Origin: an uncultured Anaerolineae bacterium
Lineage (GTDB): Bacteria; Chloroflexota; Anaerolineae; B4-G1; DUEL01
Direction of reading: 5' to 3'
Assembly: GCA_937942115.1 (NCBI GenBank)
Contig: CALDFY010000262.1
Location: forward strand, 1-9,769
DNA length: 9,769 nucleotides
Shown here: piece after piece, positions 6,098 to 9,769 of the stretch
How the letters are laid out: the number at the start of each line of letters is the position of its first letter
Numbering within the stretch: position 1 is the first letter of the stretch
Notes under the pieces: generated by a model
What the model was told of the DNA's origin: nothing
The model's input: only the letters and a program-made list of their open reading frames with translations
Database searches by the model: none
Made by a program: the position numbers and the translations under genes

Positions 6098-6503
6098 TGC
6101 CAGTTTTATCCTTCGCCTGCTCCAGAGCCGAGGAGAGACGACCGTCATCCGGCTATACCGGTCCTGGAAGGAAGCCGGACAGTTGCTGGTCGCGCCGACA
6201 CTCCTCTACTACGAAGTGGCAAACGCCCTCCATCGGTACACTCTCGGAGGTTACCTCCAGCCCGGCGGCGCAGAGGCGCTATTGCAACAGGTTTTCCGTC
6301 TGGGAATTTCCCTTTACGGAGACCCGGGTCTTCACCTGAAAGCCCTTCAAGTGGCACGGGACCTCGGGCTTCCCGCCGCATACGATGCCCACTATCTGGC
6401 CCTGGCCCAGCACCTGAACGCGGAGTTCTGGACAGCCGACAAGCGGCTCTTTCGGGCAGTTCAGGACCGCATCCCGAATGTTCATCTACTGGAAGCTGAG
6501 TGA
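6072..6503 (+). CDS. vapC: VapC-type PIN-domain ribonuclease toxin
   Basis: This 143-residue PIN-domain protein is predicted to be a Mg-dependent endoribonuclease that cuts RNA, often tRNA or rRNA in this family, when its antitoxin is lost. The acidic catalytic set is present: Asp9 (CIDASFIL), Glu48 (YYEVANAL), Asp105 (AYDAHYLAL) and Asp123 (TADKRL). The start is TTG 6072, preceded by GGAGG (6061-6065), giving a 26-nt overlap with the antitoxin. A later start would delete Asp9. Its stop TGA overlaps the GTG of the next gene (GTGA), an unusual direct coupling of a toxin gene to a metabolic gene. The gene appears intact. Confidence 0.9.
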   Translation: MSNSPVCIDASFILRLLQSRGETTVIRLYRSWKEAGQLLVAPTLLYYEVANALHRYTLGGYLQPGGAEALLQQVFRLGISLYGDPGLHLKALQVARDLGLPAAYDAHYLALAQHLNAEFWTADKRLFRAVQDRIPNVHLLEAE

Positions 6504-7168
6504 ACCTTTTCGTCTCCTGGAGCGGTGGGAAAGATAGCGCGCTGGCGGCCGACCGGGCCCGGCGGCAGGGCCATCGGCTGGCCTTTCTGCTTAACTGCGC
6601 CGCCGAGGATGGCCGCCGCGTCCGCGCCCACGGATTCCCTGCCCAAGTCGTCGCGCTCCAGGCCCGCGCCACAGGGATTCCCCTGATCCAAATCCACACC
6701 TCGTGGGAGGACTATGAGACCAACTTCAAAGACGCGCTGCGGACGCTGAAGGCTTCCGGGATAGAGGGCGGCGTCTTCGGAGATATGGACCTGGAGGAGC
6801 ACCGGGAGTGGGTGGAGCGGGTCTGTGGCGAAGTGGGCCTCCGACCACTTCTGCCCCTCTGGAAGGCCAACCCCTGGGCTCTGCTGGAGGAGTTCTGGGA
6901 GAGAGGCTTCCGGGCCATGGTCGTCGCGACCCGGCTGGACCCCGCCTTCCTAGGGCGGCCCCTGGACCGGGAACTGGTCGCCGAGATGGTGGCGCGCGGC
7001 GCTCATCCCTGCGGGGAGCGGGGGGAATACCACACCTTGGTCACCGACGGGCCGATCTTTCGGCGCCCGCTGCGGGTGGAGTTCCCTCCCGCCGCTCCGT
7101 CCTTCCACGAACACGACGGCGTATGGTTTCTGGATTTGACGGTACGGTCGGAGGGCGGCCTTGGCTGA
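6500..7168 (+). CDS. DUF71/COG2102 PP-loop ATPase, probable B12-salvage subgroup
   Basis: This 222-residue PP-loop ATP pyrophosphatase belongs to the family of diphthine-ammonia ligase Dph6. Motifs are SGGKDS (8-13), FGDMDLEEHREWVE (93-106) and PCGERGEYHTLVTDGPIF (170-187). Bacteria lack diphthamide, so the archaeal/eukaryotic function cannot apply. A published comparative-genomic study of DUF71 proposed that bacterial members take part in B12 salvage, and the direct link to cbiB (8-nt overlap) and the btu genes supports that. By mechanism it should activate a carboxylate with ATP and form an amide; the substrate is unknown. Start GTG 6500 overlaps the vapC stop by 4 nt, with GGAAG (6491-6495) as a modest ribosome site. 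Automatic tools will probably mislabel it diphthine-ammonia ligase. Confidence 0.85.
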   Translation: MNLFVSWSGGKDSALAADRARRQGHRLAFLLNCAAEDGRRVRAHGFPAQVVALQARATGIPLIQIHTSWEDYETNFKDALRTLKASGIEGGVFGDMDLEEHREWVERVCGEVGLRPLLPLWKANPWALLEEFWERGFRAMVVATRLDPAFLGRPLDRELVAEMVARGAHPCGERGEYHTLVTDGPIFRRPLRVEFPPAAPSFHEHDGVWFLDLTVRSEGGLG

Positions 7169-8078
7169 GGCGGCCCTGACCCTTTTGGGAGCCGTCGCCC
7201 TGGACATCGCCCTGGGTGAGCCGCCGGGCCCCTTCCACCCGGTCGTCTGGATGGGCCGCTGGCTGGACGGGTGGTGGCGCTGGCGGCCCCGCCAGGGCCG
7301 GATCCGCCAGTTCCTTTTCGGGATGGCTATCGTCCTGCTGGGTGTCGCCCTTTTTGCCCTCCCCTGGTGGCCCCTTTCCCGTTCCCTTCCCCTCTCCTGG
7401 CTCTGGAGCATCCCCCTGCTGAAGGTGACCTTCGCCATCCGCGCCCTTCTGCGGGCTGGAGAGGAAGTGCTGGACGCGCTGGAACGGGGAGACCTGCCGG
7501 AGGCCCGGCGGCGGGTCCGCTGGCACCTGGTCGGGCGGGAGACGGCGGACCTGCCGGCGCCGCTGGTCGTCTCCGCGACAGTGGAATCGCTGGCGGAGAA
7601 CATCACCGACGCTCTGACAGGGCCCCTCTTCTACTTCGCCCTGCTGGGGCTTCCCGGCGCGTGGGCCTACCGGTTCTGCAACACTGCCGATTCTGTGTGG
7701 GGACGCCACACCCCGGAGAAGGAGTACATCGGGAAATTCGCGGCCCGCTTGGATGACGTGTTGAACTGGCTCCCCGCGCGGCTGACGGCCCTGCTCATCG
7801 TTGTCGGGGCGGCGCTGGGAGGGGAGGACGCGCGCGGGGCCTGGCGCGCGATGCGGGGCCAGCACCGCCGGACCGCCAGCCCCAATGCCGGATGGACGAT
7901 GGCCGCGATGGCCGGGGCGCTGGGCGTCACCCTGGAGAAAGTGGGGTGCTACCGGCTGGAAGGTGGCGACGGCCCGCTGGACCCACAGACCGTCCGGCGC
8001 GCGCTCCGGGTGGTCCGATGGACGATGGTGCTGGTGGTGGGAAGCATTCTCTCGCCAATATGGCTCCTCGGTTCGTAG
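7161..8078 (+). CDS. cbiB: Adenosylcobinamide-phosphate synthase CbiB
   Basis: Integral membrane enzyme of 305 residues that joins (R)-1-aminopropan-2-ol phosphate to adenosylcobyric acid, giving adenosylcobinamide phosphate. Family motifs run in order: DIALGEPPGPFHPVVWMGR (15-33), RETADL (126-131), ESLAENITDALTGPLFYFAL (142-161), PGAWAYRFCNTADSVWG (165-181), FAARLDDVLNWLPARLTALL (193-212) and SPNAGWTMAAMAGALGV (240-256). Hydrophobic segments near 52-72, 155-170, 203-220 and 287-304 fit a membrane protein. The start is TTG 7161 (overlap of 8 nt with the DUF71 gene), with GGAGGG just upstream; the motif begins 15 residues later, so nothing is missing. The stop codon TAG (8076-8078) is supplied by the first unit of the adjoining repeat array. 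The partner enzyme CobD is encoded downstream. Confidence 0.95.
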   Translation: MAEAALTLLGAVALDIALGEPPGPFHPVVWMGRWLDGWWRWRPRQGRIRQFLFGMAIVLLGVALFALPWWPLSRSLPLSWLWSIPLLKVTFAIRALLRAGEEVLDALERGDLPEARRRVRWHLVGRETADLPAPLVVSATVESLAENITDALTGPLFYFALLGLPGAWAYRFCNTADSVWGRHTPEKEYIGKFAARLDDVLNWLPARLTALLIVVGAALGGEDARGAWRAMRGQHRRTASPNAGWTMAAMAGALGVTLEKVGCYRLEGGDGPLDPQTVRRALRVVRWTMVLVVGSILSPIWLLGS

Positions 8079-8440
8079 TCAGGCCGGCCGTTCGTAGTCA
8101 GGTCGTTCGTAGTCAGGTCATTCGTAGTCAGGTCGTTCGTAGTCAGGCACGGAGCGCAGCGGAGTGCCGTCCACGTTCGTAGTCAGGCACGAAGCGCAGC
8201 GGAGTGCCGTCCACGTTCGTAGTCAGGCACGGAGCGCAGCGGAGTGCCGTCAGACGCGACTCCGCTGCGCTGCGTCGCTGACTACCAACGTTCGTAGTCA
8301 GGCACGGAGCGCAGCGGAGTGCCGTCAGACGCGACTCTGCTTCGCTGCGTCGCTAACTACCAACGTTTCGTAGTCAGGCACGAAGCGCAGCGGAGTGCCG
8401 TGACGCGACTCCGCTGCGCTGCGTCGCTGACTACGAACGG
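8072..8440. repeat. TTCGTAGTCAG repeat array forming nested hairpins (cbiB-cobD gap)
   Basis: The motif TTCGTAGTCAG occurs nine times (8072, 8091, 8106, 8121, 8136, 8176, 8216, 8291, 8367). Its exact reverse complement closes the array (8428-8438, within 8428-8440). Unit length grows in steps: three 15-nt units after a 19-nt one, two 40-nt units (8136-8215), then units of 75, 76 and about 74 nt. Longer units add GCAC-GAGCGCAGCGGAGTGCC and then an inverted copy. The array replaces any ordinary intergenic region between cbiB and cobD and ends just before the cobD ribosome site. No coding function is seen and no variable spacers, so it is not a CRISPR. Its role is unknown; it may act as a transcription barrier, RNA stabiliser or palindromic mobile repeat. 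Confidence 0.9.
8214..8290. repeat. Best-preserved large hairpin of the array
   Basis: The outer arms 8214-8226 and 8278-8290 pair over 13 positions with one mismatch. The inner arms AGCGCAGCGGAGT (8233-8245) and ACTCCGCTGCGCT (8259-8271) pair perfectly over 13 bp around a 13-nt loop. Three more pairs are possible in the internal loop (8229-8231 with 8273-8275). Two diverged copies follow at 8291-8366 and 8367-8440. Such a structure could extrude as a cruciform or fold in RNA upstream of cobD. Confidence 0.8.
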
Positions 8441-8460
8441 TCCAGGAGGATAATTTGAAT

Positions 8461-9588
8461 ATGAACATCCCCCTACCCCGTCCGGCTGTTCGTGAACTGC
8501 TCCCGGATGAACACGGGGGCCTGGACTACGCCCGTCTGCGGGCCGAGGGGGTCACTCCGGATGAGGTGCTGGATTTTAGCGTCAACTCCAACCCCTTCGG
8601 CCCGCATCCCGCCGTCCGGGAGGCGCTGGTGGGCGTGGACATCACCCGTTACCCCGATCCGGAGGCGGGCCGGCTTCGGGAACGCCTGGCCACACTGCAC
8701 GGCCTTCCCCCGGCCCGGGTCCTGGTGACCAACGGCACCGCCCAGGCCATCTGGCTGGTCGCCCTGGCCTACCTGGACCCCGGCGACACGGTCCTCATCG
8801 TCGGCCCAACGTTCGGGGAGTACCGGGTGGCTTCTGCGCTGATGGGGGCAACGGTTCATGTCCTCTCCGCACCGGAGGAGCGAACGTTCTGCCCGGATGT
8901 GGAGGCCGTTATCGGCCAGATTCAGACCTACCATCCCCGCGTGGTCTGGCTCTGCAATCCCAACAACCCCACGGGGGTCTATCTGGACAGGGAAACCATC
9001 TGCTCCATTCTGACGGCCTGCCAGGGGGTGGGAAGCCTGCTGGTTGTGGACGAGGCCTACGTGAACTTCACCGATGCGCCCTGGGATTCCATCCCCTTGC
9101 TGGAAAGCGGTCATCTGCTGATTCTGCGCTCTATGACCAAAGATTTCGCCCTGGCCGGGCTGCGGCTGGGATACGTCCTGGGGACAGAGGAGAGCATCCG
9201 GGCCCTGCGTCGCGCCCAGCCGCCGTGGAGCGTCAACGCGGCCGCGCAGGCAGCGGGGCTGGCCGCGCTGGACCACCTGGAGGAGTACCGGGAGACGTGG
9301 CGCCGGTTGCGCCCCATCACGGAGGACCTGCGAGCCGCCGTCGCGGGGATGGGTTATCCGGTCCTTCCCACGGCGGTAAACTTCTTCCTGGTCCGAACGG
9401 GGGACGGGGATAAGACGCGCGAGGCACTCACACGCCACCGGATTCTGGCGCGCAGTTGTCGCTCCTTCGGCCTGCCGGCGCACATCCGTATCGGGACCCG
9501 GCGGCCCGAGGAGAACCAGCGGCTCCTGGGATTGATGAAACGTCTGGGGCAGGACGTCCTTTCCAGGCCATCCCAGTGGACGGGCTGA
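8461..9588 (+). CDS. cobD: PLP-dependent L-threonine-O-3-phosphate decarboxylase CobD (HisC-like fold)
   Basis: This 375-residue PLP enzyme of aminotransferase fold type I is predicted to decarboxylate L-threonine O-3-phosphate to aminopropanol phosphate, the substrate of CbiB. The N-terminus LDFSVNSNPFGPHPAV (37-52) is typical of CobD/HisC. Cofactor-site motifs are NGTAQAIWL (91-99), CNPNNPTGVYL (165-175), VVDEAYVNF (195-203, Asp197), SMTKDFALAGLRLGY (224-238, Schiff-base Lys227) and HIRIGTR (341-347, carboxylate-binding Arg). The STK-ALAGLRLGY form and the cbiB/btu context favour CobD over histidinol-phosphate aminotransferase, which remains the alternative. Ribosome site AGGAGGA (8444-8450) serves ATG 8461; TTG 8455 (two more residues) is also possible. 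The final 12 or so residues (from about residue 364) and the stop codon are encoded by a diverged unit of the following repeat array. Confidence 0.87.
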   Translation: MNIPLPRPAVRELLPDEHGGLDYARLRAEGVTPDEVLDFSVNSNPFGPHPAVREALVGVDITRYPDPEAGRLRERLATLHGLPPARVLVTNGTAQAIWLVALAYLDPGDTVLIVGPTFGEYRVASALMGATVHVLSAPEERTFCPDVEAVIGQIQTYHPRVVWLCNPNNPTGVYLDRETICSILTACQGVGSLLVVDEAYVNFTDAPWDSIPLLESGHLLILRSMTKDFALAGLRLGYVLGTEESIRALRRAQPPWSVNAAAQAAGLAALDHLEEYRETWRRLRPITEDLRAAVAGMGYPVLPTAVNFFLVRTGDGDKTREALTRHRILARSCRSFGLPAHIRIGTRRPEENQRLLGLMKRLGQDVLSRPSQWTG

Positions 9589-9735
9589 AAGCCCGTCGTA
9601 GGACGGCCTTTCCAGGCCGTCTGGACGGGCTGAAAGCCCGTCGTAGGACGGCCTTTCCAGGCCGTTTGGACGGGCTGAAAGCCCGTCGTAGGACGGCCTT
9701 TCCAGGCCGTCTGGACGGGCTGAAAGCCCGTCCTA
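9552..9735. repeat. 45-nt double-hairpin tandem repeat at the cobD 3' end
   Basis: Two hairpins alternate. Type A, GACGGGC-TGAAA-GCCCGTC, lies at 9578-9597, 9623-9642, 9668-9687 and 9713-9732, exactly 45 nt apart. Type B, GACGGCCT-TTCC-AGGCCGTC, lies at 9602-9621, 9647-9666 (one change) and 9692-9711, with a diverged copy at 9552-9573. The units are almost identical, indicating recent amplification. The first A hairpin contains the cobD stop codon (9586-9588). Hairpins of this density may also stop transcription after cobD. They are typical of dispersed palindromic elements; I cannot tell how many other copies the genome holds. Confidence 0.9.
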
Positions 9736-9757
9736 CCATCTTATCCGGAGGTCAAGG

Positions 9758-9769
9758 ATGACATCGCTG
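9758..9769 (+). CDS. Start of a further gene (partial, cut by window end)
   Basis: An ATG at 9758 is preceded by GGAGG (9747-9751) at 6-nt spacing, and four codons (M-T-S-L) are visible. It probably continues the B12 cluster, for example with a nucleotide-loop assembly gene, but no identity can be read from four codons. Confidence 0.55.

Noticed and set aside
6500..7168. Diphthine-ammonia ligase function
   Set aside because: Diphthamide on elongation factor 2 is absent from bacteria; the B12 gene context points elsewhere.
8072..8440. CRISPR array
   Set aside because: Units have variable length, internal palindromes and no unique spacers, and no cas gene is present.
8473..9483. 336-codon open frame on the minus strand opposite cobD
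   Set aside because: It is an antisense mirror of a clear PLP enzyme gene with no recognisable protein features.
8461..9588. Histidinol-phosphate aminotransferase (hisC)
   Set aside because: The fold is shared, but the lysine-site motif and the adjacent cbiB and btu genes favour CobD. It was kept only as an alternative.
9552..9735. CRISPR array
   Set aside because: The whole 45-nt unit is repeated, including the parts that would be spacers.

Overview
The window is a GC-rich bacterial segment holding a cobalamin (vitamin B12) uptake and salvage locus, with every gene on the + strand. The Thr/Pro-rich linker of the lipoprotein, the many GTG/TTG starts, the high GC and the dense hairpin repeats between genes would suit a Chloroflexota (Anaerolineae-like) organism. 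That is an impression from style; no rRNA or other taxonomic marker is present.

Layout. Positions 1-360 contain no gene I can support, only a series of small stem-loops and a C10/G-tract block that could fold as a G-quadruplex. A sigma70-type promoter (361-389) leads into a well-formed cobalamin riboswitch (about 407-600) followed by two strong hairpins, the second with a U-run (terminator). Next comes a tightly packed operon: btuF (lipoprotein B12-binding protein, 789), btuC (permease, 1768), btuD (ATPase, about 2986), a MetE-core-like/UROD-fold protein (3789) and a stand-alone asparagine-synthetase-like ATP pyrophosphatase with a C-terminal zinc ribbon (4833).

A Phd-type antitoxin / VapC-type PIN toxin pair (5786-6503) has its own promoter and operator-like palindrome. 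The toxin gene overlaps by 4 nt a DUF71/COG2102 PP-loop ATPase (6500), which in turn overlaps cbiB (7161). A 370-bp array of TTCGTAGTCAG repeats that build large hairpins starts inside the last codons of cbiB. It runs almost to the start of cobD (8461). The 3' end of cobD runs into a second, different 45-nt hairpin repeat array (to about 9735). The first four codons of another gene begin at 9758.

How the genes fit together: BtuFCD imports corrinoids under riboswitch control. CobD (L-threonine-O-3-phosphate decarboxylase) makes aminopropanol phosphate, which CbiB attaches to adenosylcobyric acid during nucleotide-loop assembly. Bacterial DUF71 proteins have been proposed from comparative genomics to act in B12 salvage. 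The MetE-like and asparagine-synthetase-like genes are the unexplained members. Their co-transcription with the importer suggests corrinoid-linked methyl transfer and amide chemistry, but nothing in the sequence proves either.
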